This document shows positions 40,661-49,771 of a DNA stretch of 64,000 bases, piece after piece. The position numbers and the translations under genes are program-made. Each line of letters starts with the position of its first letter. Within the stretch, counting starts at the first letter, position 1. The stretch comes from Hungatella sp. (lineage in GTDB: Bacteria > Bacillota > Clostridia > Lachnospirales > Lachnospiraceae), in NCBI GenBank assembly GCA_009712635.1, contig WASS01000002.1, positions 372,001-436,000 on the forward strand, read 5' to 3'. The notes beneath the pieces are model-generated. The model had not been told where the DNA came from. It searched no databases and saw only the letters and a program-made list of their open reading frames with translations.

Positions 40661-42058
40661 ATGAACACTGATGTATTATTTGAGCCTATTCAGGTGGGCA
40701 ATGTGGAACTGAAAAATCGCATTGCCATGTCCCCCATGAACATGGGGTATACAGGACCGGAAGGCTATACCAGCGAACAGTCCAATGCATGGTATGCAAC
40801 CCGTGCCAGAGGTGGTTTTGGTCTGATTATCACAGAATGTGTAGTGGCTAATCCTTTTCCGTGGCGTGGCAGTGACAGTCTGAATCCGCTGCTGGCGGAT
40901 AGTCAGAAGAAGTACCGCCAGCTTAGCCAGATGGCGGATGTGATCCATTCCTATCGAGGAACAAAGGTTTTTGTCCAGATTTCCCCAGGTTGGGGACGGC
41001 AGGGACATCCCGATGAGAATGGCATTGCATCTGGTGCACCCAGTGCAGTACCCCTTAATATTGACTTGCGAAACATTAACAAGGGATGGTATCGGCAGTT
41101 AAGCCGCATTATGAAACAGGCGGGAATCTCTCTCCCGTCAGATATTTGGGACTACGATAAAATCAAAAGCTTAAGCGATGACGAATACGAAGCAATCAAA
41201 CCTCATATTCTCAACATGTTAAAGGAAAAAGCACCGGAATATTACCACATTATTTGTGGGCAGACCCCCCGTGAACTGACAATCAGTGAGATTGAAAAGC
41301 TTGAGGATTTCATGGTGGAAGCGGTATGTGCCTGCTACGATCTTGGCTTCGATGGCGTGGAACTCCACACCCCTCATGGGTATCTGCTCCACCAGTTTCT
41401 GTCAGGACGATCCAATCAACGTACCGACTCGTATGGCGGCAGCATAGAAAACCGTGGTCGCGTAGTAACAAATATCATTGAGCGTGTGCGCAGAAAAGCC
41501 GGTCCGGATAAGGTACTGGGATGCCGTCTGTCTGGCGATGAGCTTATGCCTCAGGGTCTGACCAATGAAGAGGCATGCGCATTTGTAAAGCTTTTTACAG
41601 ATGCGGGAGCTAATTATTTCAATGTATCGCAGGGCGGTTATGAGAATCTTGGAGCGGGATTTGCACCAGATGGTGAAGATGATTTTACAAAATGGGCGCC
41701 AGGCTTTAAAGCAGCTTCTGGCGGACTGCCAATTATAACACCAAGCTTTATAAATCCCGAAACAGCTGCGAAGGCAATTGCATCCGGAAAAACCGATATT
41801 ATTTCTTTGGGGCGTCAATCCATAGCCGATCCTTACTGGCCTGCAAAGGTAAAGGAAGGACGTGAGTGTGACATTGTCAAATGTGCACGTTGCCAGCAAT
41901 GTTACATGAACTTATTTGAAAACCGCTGGATTCGCTGCGCTGTTAATCCGACAGCGGGCTTTGAAAAATATTATCCCGAACTTTGGAAGACGGATGGTCT
42001 GATGGATGTCCGTGCTAAGAAGTTTATGGAAAAATGCAATGGCTTGTCACTGATTTAA
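40661..42058 (+). CDS. Old Yellow Enzyme-type NADH:flavin oxidoreductase lacking the C-terminal FAD/NAD domain
   Basis: A 465-residue FMN TIM-barrel reductase of the 2,4-dienoyl-CoA reductase / BaiC-BaiH group. Seen: N-terminal F-E-P-I-Q-V-G-N-V-E-L-K-N-R-I, active-site region D-G-V-E-L-H-T-P-H-G-Y-L-L-H-Q-F, and G-R-Q-S-I-A-D-P-Y-W-P followed by the 4Fe-4S cluster motif C-A-R-C-Q-Q-C-Y-M-N with a fourth Cys ten residues on. Typical members continue for another 180-200 residues with an FAD/NAD domain; this one stops about 35 residues after the last Cys. There is also an insertion of about 60 residues before P-R-E-L-T-I. GAAGGAG precedes the ATG. Confidence 0.86.
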   Translation: MNTDVLFEPIQVGNVELKNRIAMSPMNMGYTGPEGYTSEQSNAWYATRARGGFGLIITECVVANPFPWRGSDSLNPLLADSQKKYRQLSQMADVIHSYRGTKVFVQISPGWGRQGHPDENGIASGAPSAVPLNIDLRNINKGWYRQLSRIMKQAGISLPSDIWDYDKIKSLSDDEYEAIKPHILNMLKEKAPEYYHIICGQTPRELTISEIEKLEDFMVEAVCACYDLGFDGVELHTPHGYLLHQFLSGRSNQRTDSYGGSIENRGRVVTNIIERVRRKAGPDKVLGCRLSGDELMPQGLTNEEACAFVKLFTDAGANYFNVSQGGYENLGAGFAPDGEDDFTKWAPGFKAASGGLPIITPSFINPETAAKAIASGKTDIISLGRQSIADPYWPAKVKEGRECDIVKCARCQQCYMNLFENRWIRCAVNPTAGFEKYYPELWKTDGLMDVRAKKFMEKCNGLSLI

Positions 42059-42076
42059 GGAAAGGAGATTACGCTT

Positions 42077-43459
42077 ATGAATCACAATGTATGGGAAGAC
42101 GGTTTTTTCAAAATTGATCCAGAATGTCATATTATTGGTGATATGGAGCCGGTCAATCATTACCCCGGTGTCCAGATGTGGTGGCGTGCCATTGATGGAA
42201 TTATGCGACCCACACTGCAGTGTGCGCCTGAGTCTCTCTTAAATACCATTGAACCATGGGAAATGACAAAAAGTACAGATCCTGAAAATATTATTCGGGC
42301 TATGGATAAGTATGGTGTGGATGTGGCCTGCCTCCTGCCTGAATCCATGATGGATACTACGGGATACTCCAGCCGCTGGTGCACAAACGGTGATGCATGG
42401 AAGGCAGTGCAGACCCATCCCGATCGCTTCATTATTGAGCCAAATCTGTCACCCATTAAGCAGAGAGGCGTTAAAAATGCCATATGGGAAATGGAATACT
42501 GGATGGATAAGGGTGCAAAGATTTTTAAATATTATTCACCTGAAGATACATATATCAATGATCCCGAACTGTGGCCATTTTACAAACGGGCCGAAGAACT
42601 GGGCGCTGTTTTGTGTATGCATACCGGATTTTCCTGGGTTCCGCCTGGTAAGAGCAAATACTGCCATCCGACCCAGCTTGATGATGTAGCCCGGGATTTT
42701 CCAGGACTGAAGATTGTTGCATTCCACATGGGTTATCCGTACTCTGATGCACTGAATATGGTTGCACTTGGCCATCCCAATGTCTATTTGTGTCTGAGTC
42801 TGCTGGTGCCCTGGGCGCTGACTGCTCCGTACAAATTTGCACATATTCTAGGAGAGGCCATCCGTTTTGTTGGACCGGACAGGATTATCTGGGGAACAGA
42901 CAGTGCCGGTTATGGTGCGCAAATCGGAGCAGCTTCACTGGGTCTGCTTGATTTCCAGATACCTGAGGAACTGCAGTGGAAATATGGATACCTGCCACTT
43001 TCCGATGAGGATAAACGTAAGATTTTCGGGGGTAACCTTGGAAAGCTGTTGGGGATTGATACCACAAAACGCCGGGGCGGAGAAAATGCCATACACGATT
43101 CGCTGAATGATAATACCAAAAAAATTGTTCTTACCACGCCCCGAAGCGAAATGAAAAAAGACGCTGATGCTAAGGGGAATGAATATGAAGTTTTAATATC
43201 CACACCAATGGGTGAAATGCCCGGAAAAATTGTTTTGAACATGGAGGGAGCTTCATTGTCTGGCGTTATATCCTTCATGAAAAATGATAATGTTTTTTCA
43301 GGTGGATCCATTGATGCAGATGGAACTATTACTTTTAAAGGCGATTTGAAAACAACTATGGGTACAATACCTTATACTATTTCAGGTACGTTTATAAATG
43401 GTATGATCAATGCCATTGCTAATACTAAAATAGGTGATTTGAAAATAAAATCTAAATAG
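42077..43459 (+). CDS. amidohydrolase (ACMSD-like) with a C-terminal beta-rich extension
   Basis: A 460-residue protein in the same operon as the reductase (18-base gap, AAAGGAG). The first 330 residues form a TIM-barrel amidohydrolase: K-Y-G-V-D-V-A-C-L-L-P-E-S, V-L-C-M-H-T-G-F, I-V-A-F-H-M-G-Y-P and I-I-W-G-T-D-S-A-G-Y. The N-terminal HxH metal pair is replaced by D-P-E-C-H, so metal binding may differ. From about residue 345 follows a domain of about 110 residues with two related halves (T-P-M-G-E-M-P-G-K-I-V-L-N and T-T-M-G-T-I-P-Y-T-I-S-G). Relatives decarboxylate or hydrate aromatic or alicyclic acids; the substrate is unknown. Confidence 0.8.
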   Translation: MNHNVWEDGFFKIDPECHIIGDMEPVNHYPGVQMWWRAIDGIMRPTLQCAPESLLNTIEPWEMTKSTDPENIIRAMDKYGVDVACLLPESMMDTTGYSSRWCTNGDAWKAVQTHPDRFIIEPNLSPIKQRGVKNAIWEMEYWMDKGAKIFKYYSPEDTYINDPELWPFYKRAEELGAVLCMHTGFSWVPPGKSKYCHPTQLDDVARDFPGLKIVAFHMGYPYSDALNMVALGHPNVYLCLSLLVPWALTAPYKFAHILGEAIRFVGPDRIIWGTDSAGYGAQIGAASLGLLDFQIPEELQWKYGYLPLSDEDKRKIFGGNLGKLLGIDTTKRRGGENAIHDSLNDNTKKIVLTTPRSEMKKDADAKGNEYEVLISTPMGEMPGKIVLNMEGASLSGVISFMKNDNVFSGGSIDADGTITFKGDLKTTMGTIPYTISGTFINGMINAIANTKIGDLKIKSK

Positions 43460-43560
43460 ATTAAATATGTACCGTGAAATAGAGAACTACTTTTTAATAT
43501 CATGCATTATATGATTAATATTTTTATAATATGGAATTGAACAGAAAAAAATTTTAAGAA

Positions 43561-43596
43561 ACAAAAATAGCAGCTGTAATTTGCTGCTATTTTTGT
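43561..43596. terminator. bidirectional terminator between the amidohydrolase and exosortase genes
   Basis: A perfect 14-bp stem ACAAAAATAGCAGC / GCTGCTATTTTTGT with an 8-base loop, between convergent genes. Confidence 0.88.
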
Positions 43597-43618
43597 ACCC
43601 CATTTATAAGACCATAAT

Positions 43619-44392
43619 TCAATGCTTCCCACTGAGATGCTCCTGTATCGTATAAACAATACAAGATAATAGTATCAAAGCAAAGCATACGGAAGTTATT
43701 AATAAAGCATACTCCCGAAATTTCACAGGGTCATTCTGACGTGCATTGTGAATCAAAGGTATGAGAAGCACAATGAATAAATAGCAAAGTATTGGAGGTA
43801 TAATTCGGTTTACAATTTTTAGTACCACCTTACCTGGGAATTTACCGTGCATATCAGGTGATATCTTTACATTTGTACTTGAAACCAGACTTGCCAGGTG
43901 GTATACAGCCAATAGCGCTGTCACATACACTACTGTTCCAATAATCGTATGCAGTCGCTGGGCTGTAAGCCAGTTTGCATTAATATTCCATTTGTTAAAA
44001 TAAACTGGAATATTAATTGACAATACAATTCTGATACCATTCACGAAAACCGTAAATGGAAATGAGAATAAGAAACTTCCTGCAAGCCAGCAGACTCCGA
44101 TCTTCACTGAATTCATTCTGTGAATCAGAGGGAAGAAGAGTGCAGCAAATGTGATCAGCATAAACTGTACACCTGAGCAACTGGGCGCGATTATAAATCG
44201 TATGCTGTGGTTTATATAGCCGACATCTGTCTGTCTGATGAACTTAACTCCACTGAGGAATGTGACCCAGCGGGCAGTAGGAGCCAGTATAAAATCCAGC
44301 TCCCTAAAACCTGCTCTGCTGTAACTATATTTTATTCCAAGAATAACAATCAATCCTATAAAATACAGTGCAAATAAGTGTTGCTTCTTCAT
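43619..44392 (-). CDS. xrtK: exosortase K-like membrane protease/transpeptidase
   Basis: A 257-residue membrane protein with about seven hydrophobic segments. The exosortase catalytic triad is visible: Cys72 in A-P-S-C-S-G-V-Q-F, Arg121 in N-G-I-R-I and His148 in R-L-H-T-I. Exosortases recognise and cleave C-terminal tripartite sorting tails. The start overlaps the end of the VIT/VWA gene by 4 bases, so protease and presumed substrate are made together. The type (XrtK) is assigned from the small size and the VIT-domain partner in a Firmicute; other exosortase types are possible. Confidence 0.82.
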   Translation of the reverse strand: MKKQHLFALYFIGLIVILGIKYSYSRAGFRELDFILAPTARWVTFLSGVKFIRQTDVGYINHSIRFIIAPSCSGVQFMLITFAALFFPLIHRMNSVKIGVCWLAGSFLFSFPFTVFVNGIRIVLSINIPVYFNKWNINANWLTAQRLHTIIGTVVYVTALLAVYHLASLVSSTNVKISPDMHGKFPGKVVLKIVNRIIPPILCYLFIVLLIPLIHNARQNDPVKFREYALLITSVCFALILLSCIVYTIQEHLSGKH

Positions 44393-46434
44393 GCTGCACG
44401 CTTCCTAAATAGCCGCACAGCTCCGATCATTAATGTAAGTGCCCCAATCACGATTACAGCGGCAATTCCTGGCTCAGAACCGCTGGTGTAGGAGCCTACT
44501 GAATTATTTGAAACATGTTGTGGGAGAGGAAGCGGCTGATTAACGTCTTTTGCATCACTGCCGGTGTTACGAACCTGTTCAGTTACGGCGATAAAAGAGG
44601 TAAATGGTGTAAGCATACTATAATCCAGTCCGATTTGAGTTACTTCTTTTTTGATACGTTCCGTACTGTCCTCATCTTCCTGGAGGTCATAGTCTATAAG
44701 CTGCTCCACCCTTGCCCGTGCCCACAAGTATGGCAAAGCTGAATTGTTTTCCATGGGTTGTGCACCGTCAACTTGAATTACCTGCCTGTAAGTTTCTCCA
44801 TTGCCTTTTGTTCCTGTTATCTCTATAGTTCCCTCTGCCTCACCTTTCCATTTGCCATACATCACAATTGGTCTTTTTGCAAAAAGTGTAGGCGATTTCT
44901 TAGGCTCCACATCGTAGGCGTCAAAACCGTTATAGGTTACCTTAATGTTTCGCAGAATCGGTGATTGTATGTAGCTGCGGAAATTCTCCGCTTCTTCATT
45001 AGCTTTCGCAGGGTCTGTTACAACAAACGCTTCCCCCTGTCCCACTTTTGCTATACCTTCAATCAAATAGCGGTTTACACCGTCACCAATTCCAAAGGAG
45101 AAAAAGTCTGTTTCGCCTAAGTTCTTACCTATGATGTCAAAGATTTCTGATTCCTCAGAAATGTAACCATCGGTTATTATGATTACGCTACGCGCCACAT
45201 CTTTACTTGTTCGAGGGATATCTATGGCGGACTGCAGTGCAGGGACAAGCTCCGTCCCGCCGCCGCCTTCTTCCTGTTCTATTAAATCCAGTGCCCGGTT
45301 AATGTTATAACTGGTTGCCGGCACGGATTTCGGTGACATTTGTGCCGATGTGCCAGCAAATAAAATAACATTAAAGGTATCCGTACGGCGAAGACTGCTG
45401 ACGAGATTCCCAATCAGGATCTTTGCTGTGTCAATTGGATAACCGTACATGGAACCGGAAACGTCTAACACGAAAATATACTCACGGGGAAGTATGTCTT
45501 CCAACGAGACGCGTTCTGGCGGTTGAACTGTCAGCATAAAAAAGTTTTCTTTTGAGGTGTCCTCACCATCAATGCCCCCTTTGTTAAGCATAAGCCCGCT
45601 GTTTATCCCACTGCCGGTAAGCGAATAATCAAGGATAAAATCACGATTACCAGCGTATTCTTTTGGATTTTCCAAAGTGATTAGTGCCTTATTGTTATCA
45701 ATATCTGTTACAATTTTATGTGACTGACAATTGATATTGGAAATTGGAACGGCAGAATTTAAATTAACCGTTATGTTATAACTGCCAGGCGGTGTTTTGC
45801 CATCCAAGAGATAGGGACTTTCTGTAAAATTATTATGTTCATCGGACACGTCAGTTGCAGGGCTTACATACCTTGGACCAACTACTGTTGGGAAAACAAA
45901 CTCATATTTACCATCAGTTGAGGTGATAGTTTCCGTGTAATGCAGTTCAACTTTAACAATATCGCCTGGCATAATGTTTGCAACATTCATAGTAAAGACA
46001 TTGGGACGTTCCTGCTCCAGCAGAGAAGCGCTTTTGCCTTCATTTTTTGCTTCCTCAAATTCCTGTTTCGCTTCCACACGTTCTTTGATTTTTGCCTTAA
46101 TAATCTCATCGCCTATTTGCATGGTCATGCCGTGCACTGCAACTTTTGTTGAACCAGGAAAAACATACATCGCATTAATTGGTTTTTGGCCTTCATTGGT
46201 ATAAATTTGTGTGACATAAGTTTCGGCGATTATACCGTTGATATTCGTTTTCACATCTGTTTCTTTTAATGGGAACTTGTCTGTTGACGGATCGCCATCT
46301 TCTATAAAAAAGTACGGCGCAAGAATCCTGTTTTGGTCCTCCTCTGGAAGATCATCGGCAAACACCGTGACGGCGGGAGTTGTTAAAAGCAATAGGAACA
46401 GATTTAAGTAAAAAAACTTTTTCAATTTACTCAT
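44389..46434 (-). CDS. VIT and von Willebrand A domain surface protein, presumed exosortase substrate
   Basis: A 681-residue secreted protein. Signal peptide ending V-F-A near residue 26; VIT domain about 35-165 (Y-V-F-P-G-S-T-K-V-A-V-H-G-M); VWA domain from about 318 with the MIDAS motif D-V-S-G-S-M at 324-329; then a beta-rich region. The C-terminus is a tripartite sorting tail: S-E-P-G-I-A motif, a hydrophobic stretch A-V-I-V-I-G-A-L-T-L-M-I-G-A-V, and R-L-F-R-K-R. The start at 46434 has AAAGGGG upstream; the open frame reaches 46485. The partner exosortase gene overlaps its stop. Confidence 0.88.
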   Translation of the reverse strand: MSKLKKFFYLNLFLLLLTTPAVTVFADDLPEEDQNRILAPYFFIEDGDPSTDKFPLKETDVKTNINGIIAETYVTQIYTNEGQKPINAMYVFPGSTKVAVHGMTMQIGDEIIKAKIKERVEAKQEFEEAKNEGKSASLLEQERPNVFTMNVANIMPGDIVKVELHYTETITSTDGKYEFVFPTVVGPRYVSPATDVSDEHNNFTESPYLLDGKTPPGSYNITVNLNSAVPISNINCQSHKIVTDIDNNKALITLENPKEYAGNRDFILDYSLTGSGINSGLMLNKGGIDGEDTSKENFFMLTVQPPERVSLEDILPREYIFVLDVSGSMYGYPIDTAKILIGNLVSSLRRTDTFNVILFAGTSAQMSPKSVPATSYNINRALDLIEQEEGGGGTELVPALQSAIDIPRTSKDVARSVIIITDGYISEESEIFDIIGKNLGETDFFSFGIGDGVNRYLIEGIAKVGQGEAFVVTDPAKANEEAENFRSYIQSPILRNIKVTYNGFDAYDVEPKKSPTLFAKRPIVMYGKWKGEAEGTIEITGTKGNGETYRQVIQVDGAQPMENNSALPYLWARARVEQLIDYDLQEDEDSTERIKKEVTQIGLDYSMLTPFTSFIAVTEQVRNTGSDAKDVNQPLPLPQHVSNNSVGSYTSGSEPGIAAVIVIGALTLMIGAVRLFRKRAA

Positions 46435-46551
46435 TTGATATACCCCTTTATCTTTTGTTTTATGAGTAAATACTATCCTGTTCATCCATCATAAAAGCTT
46501 CAAAGATGTATCGGAATTGTATCATATACAAATATCTGATAGCTTTCGTGA

Positions 46552-46570
46552 AAATCTTATGTTAAGATTT
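46552..46570. promoter_or_regulatory. palindrome between the divergent VIT and VCBS-like genes
   Basis: AAATCTTA-TGT-TAAGATTT, perfect 8-bp arms, 40 bases upstream of the secreted-protein start. A candidate binding site for the response regulator encoded two genes downstream. Confidence 0.55.
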
Positions 46571-46608
46571 AATAAAACAATAAAAAACATTGTGAGGAAG
46601 TTTCTATT

Positions 46609-47688
46609 ATGAAAAAGAGTTACATTCCACTTTTATTGTGTTTGACAATCCTGACTGCATTCCTGTCTCTGACTTCTGATGTTTATGCTGAAACTCCCAC
46701 TGCAGCTTCCCACCTCGCCAGGTTTCATTCCATAACCACGCTTGCCGATGTAGCTGCAAACGGTTACATAACATTAGATAAAGAGCATGTGATTGACGGT
46801 TTTACGCTGAGCAGCGGTAAAAGTGGTAAGAAAAAAGATTGCGTTGTGTATGCCGCCGTTCATTCTGTACTGGGCAGAGTAGCACTGTTTTTTGCTGACG
46901 CCAATGGTAATATTATATATAAAACAGAAGATCTTGAATGCAATTATGTTGAAAAAGGTGCTCTATACCAGCCAAATATCTCAATAGCTGCAATTGGAAC
47001 CCGGGACGTTAACCACGACGGTCTTTTGGATATTTTGTTAATTACCCATTGCATCTATGATGGAGTGGAATATAAAATCGGAGATATATTATTTCAAAAT
47101 GCAAAAACGGGCGGTTTTTACAGGGATTGGCGCATTAGTGATAAGATTAACCGCTTCAACATGAATACAGACATCAACATGATGGATGCATTTGCGGGAG
47201 GTGGGCAGTCTTCCGAGTTTTTATATAGTGCTGCGACAATGGATGAGTTGATAGAAGGCGGTTTTAAGCCGCTCAAATATCAAACTTTTGACGCAAACTT
47301 TGAAAAGTTCGGTGCGGTCTCAGTAGTTCCCGGGACATATAAAATGGGCAGTCATTATATTTTTGTCCTGTACCTCGTAGATAAAGAGGGACAGGTTCTC
47401 TGGAATTTTCAGGCTATGAAGGATTACGATAACTTTAGCGAAATGCCGGGGATTTCTTTTAAAGATGTGGACGGTGACGGCTGGGCCGACTTATCCGTGC
47501 TTGCCAATTACATCAAACTGGACGACAATAACGAAACTCATGCTGTAACTGATTTTTCCATTTATTATCAGCGTGACGGATATTTTTTTGAGGACACTGA
47601 TTTTCATAAAGCGTTTGTCAGCAAACTTACAGGAAGAGAAACAATGGACGATGTCGTGCAGGCGGCGCGTAAGTATTGGGGTTGGTAG
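46609..47688 (+). CDS. secreted protein with VCBS/FG-GAP-like calcium-binding motifs
   Basis: A 359-residue exported protein: signal peptide ending V-Y-A near residue 27, then a beta-rich body with two Asp-rich loops, D-V-N-H-D-G-L-L-D and D-V-D-G-D-G-W-A-D, as in VCBS/FG-GAP calcium-binding repeats. No catalytic motif recognised. GTGAGGAAG precedes the ATG. The response regulator gene begins 2 bases after its stop, so the secreted protein is probably part of the same signalling operon. Confidence 0.72.
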   Translation: MKKSYIPLLLCLTILTAFLSLTSDVYAETPTAASHLARFHSITTLADVAANGYITLDKEHVIDGFTLSSGKSGKKKDCVVYAAVHSVLGRVALFFADANGNIIYKTEDLECNYVEKGALYQPNISIAAIGTRDVNHDGLLDILLITHCIYDGVEYKIGDILFQNAKTGGFYRDWRISDKINRFNMNTDINMMDAFAGGGQSSEFLYSAATMDELIEGGFKPLKYQTFDANFEKFGAVSVVPGTYKMGSHYIFVLYLVDKEGQVLWNFQAMKDYDNFSEMPGISFKDVDGDGWADLSVLANYIKLDDNNETHAVTDFSIYYQRDGYFFEDTDFHKAFVSKLTGRETMDDVVQAARKYWGW

Positions 47689-47690
47689 AT

Positions 47691-48350
47691 ATGATGAAAA
47701 TATTAATTGTAGAAGATGAAAAAGCGATTCGTGAATTGATTGATATGCAGCTTACATTAGCGGGTTATGATTGCCAAACGGCAGAGGACGGCGTAATAGG
47801 GGCGAACCTGATTGAAGCAAATAGTTTTGACCTGATATTGCTAGACATTATGCTGCCAGGAGTTTCTGGCTTTGAACTTATGGATTACATTCGGCCCACA
47901 AAAACACCAGTTATATTCATTACGGCAAAACATGAGGTAAGTGACAGAGTGAAAGGATTGCGGCTGGGAGCAGATGATTACCTTGTTAAGCCTTTTGATA
48001 TGGTGGAACTGCTGGCGCGTGTTGAAGCTGTGCTCAGGCGTTATCACAAAGCCGAAAGTGTTATGGAAATTGAGGGAGTAACTATAGATTTTGACGCATA
48101 CAGAGCCGATAAGAATGGACATAAATTAGAACTTACCGCGAAAGAGTTCGGGTTACTCAGTCTGTTCGTACATAATAAAAACATTGCGCTTTACCGTGAT
48201 ATGATATACGAGCGGGTTTGGGAGAGCGATTTCGACGGCGACAGCCGTACGGTGGATTTACACGTTCAGCGTTTGCGTAAAAAGCTGGGCTGGGAGCATT
48301 GTCTGGTTACTGTATTTAAGGTCGGTTACAGACTGGAGGTACCTAAGTGA
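47691..48350 (+). CDS. OmpR-family response regulator
   Basis: A 219-residue two-component regulator. Receiver domain with acidic pair in V-E-D-E, phospho-acceptor Asp in L-I-L-L-D-I-M-L, conserved Thr in F-I-T-A-K and Lys in L-V-K-P-F-D; C-terminal winged helix with L-T-A-K-E-F-G-L-L and R-T-V-D-L-H-V-Q-R-L-R-K-K-L. The start is set at the ATG (M-M-K-I-L-I-V) after the preceding stop. It overlaps the kinase gene by 4 bases. Confidence 0.94.
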   Translation: MMKILIVEDEKAIRELIDMQLTLAGYDCQTAEDGVIGANLIEANSFDLILLDIMLPGVSGFELMDYIRPTKTPVIFITAKHEVSDRVKGLRLGADDYLVKPFDMVELLARVEAVLRRYHKAESVMEIEGVTIDFDAYRADKNGHKLELTAKEFGLLSLFVHNKNIALYRDMIYERVWESDFDGDSRTVDLHVQRLRKKLGWEHCLVTVFKVGYRLEVPK

Positions 48351-49771
48351 AATTCTCATTGAAATTATTTTTATGGACAATTTCAATCGTTGCAGCCACC
48401 CTCGCAGTCGGCGGTTACTATATTGTGAATTCGATGTTTCAGACCTCCCTTGCACGTGAAACCAAGCAGGTAATGGACGAAAGCGGAATTATCCGCTTCG
48501 GTTTTGAAATATCAGCACTGAACATTCCTTATAAATATGAACACTTACAGGATCAGGACATAGCCCGAATCGCACAAAGGCTGGATACGGGCGGTGAGAA
48601 CCGCTATGTCCGAATATGCGGCGAGGATAGTGTTCCACTTTATGCCAGCGAAGGTTTTCCAACAGGCAGCGTAAGCATAAAAGGGGATATGGATCAGGGA
48701 TTTGAGGATGGCGGAAGCGCCAAAGAACTGGCATACCGGATCATTCCCATTGACAGACGCTATTATATTCAGACGGCTGCAACGCTTGGTATAATCGACC
48801 GTTCCCTTTCCCTTGAAACGTTAACTGATATTACGAATGTGTTTACGGAGCGTGAGGCAGGGTTTTCGATTTACAGACGTGTTTGCATTGTCATTCTAAT
48901 TTGTGAGGGAATCATTATTTTTATGTCATCCTATTGGTTAACGCGTCCCGTAAGATTTCTTTCCGTGGCGGCAAAAAAGATGGCGAAAGGTAATTATGGG
49001 GCACGGGCGAAAAAAATAAGCAGCGATGAACTTGGATCCCTTACTCAGGACTTTAATGAGATGGCCATGTCACTGGAAGAAAATGTCTATCAGCTGCAGG
49101 AGGCAGCTCGGGCGCAGGAGGAGTTTGTTGGTGTATTCGCCCATGAATTGAAGACCCCCCTGACCGCAATCATCGGCTATGCAGATATGATGAGATCTCA
49201 AAAGCTTGAGGAAGAAAAGCTGTTACTCTCCGCTGACTATATTTATCAGGAAGGGCGAAGGCTGGAAAAGCTGAGCTTTAATCTGCTGGATCTGATCGTT
49301 TTAAAACGTACGGAAAAGCCGACCGGCACGTTTCATACAAAAGCCATTTTTGAATACATACGTGATACGTTCTCTAAGTTTGACGTCAATTTGCGTATTC
49401 AGTATGAGGAGTGTGAGGTTTATGGGGAGATGTCACTTATAAAAACAATGGTAGCAAATCTGGTGGATAACGCTGTTAAGGTCTCCGAGCCATCGGGGTT
49501 AGTGGAAGTGACAGGGACTGCATCAGACAGCAGGTATACGTTTACGATCCATGATTGCGGCTGCGGCATTCCGCCGGAACATTTGAGCAGGCTTACGGAA
49601 GCTTTTTACATGGTCGACAAATCACGCTCACGTAGCCGCCACGGTGCTGGACTTGGGCTTACCCTTTGTGCTGAAATTGCCCGGTTGCATGGCACGGATC
49701 TCACAATTGTGAGCGTAGTCGGTATGGGGACTACGGTAAGCTTCAATCTGGAGGTTTTGAATAATGAATAA
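48347..49771 (+). CDS. HAMP-domain sensor histidine kinase
   Basis: A 474-residue membrane kinase with GTG start overlapping the regulator stop. Membrane segments near residues 5-27 and 185-205 flank an extracytoplasmic domain of about 155 residues; then a HAMP region (T-R-P-V-R-F-L-S-V-A-A-K-K-M), the H box F-A-H-E-L-K-T-P-L-T, N box N-L-V-D-N-A-V-K-V-S, D-C-G-C-G-I-P and a glycine loop H-G-A-G-L-G-L. The stimulus is unknown; neighbours suggest the envelope. Confidence 0.93.
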   Translation: MKFSLKLFLWTISIVAATLAVGGYYIVNSMFQTSLARETKQVMDESGIIRFGFEISALNIPYKYEHLQDQDIARIAQRLDTGGENRYVRICGEDSVPLYASEGFPTGSVSIKGDMDQGFEDGGSAKELAYRIIPIDRRYYIQTAATLGIIDRSLSLETLTDITNVFTEREAGFSIYRRVCIVILICEGIIIFMSSYWLTRPVRFLSVAAKKMAKGNYGARAKKISSDELGSLTQDFNEMAMSLEENVYQLQEAARAQEEFVGVFAHELKTPLTAIIGYADMMRSQKLEEEKLLLSADYIYQEGRRLEKLSFNLLDLIVLKRTEKPTGTFHTKAIFEYIRDTFSKFDVNLRIQYEECEVYGEMSLIKTMVANLVDNAVKVSEPSGLVEVTGTASDSRYTFTIHDCGCGIPPEHLSRLTEAFYMVDKSRSRSRHGAGLGLTLCAEIARLHGTDLTIVSVVGMGTTVSFNLEVLNNE

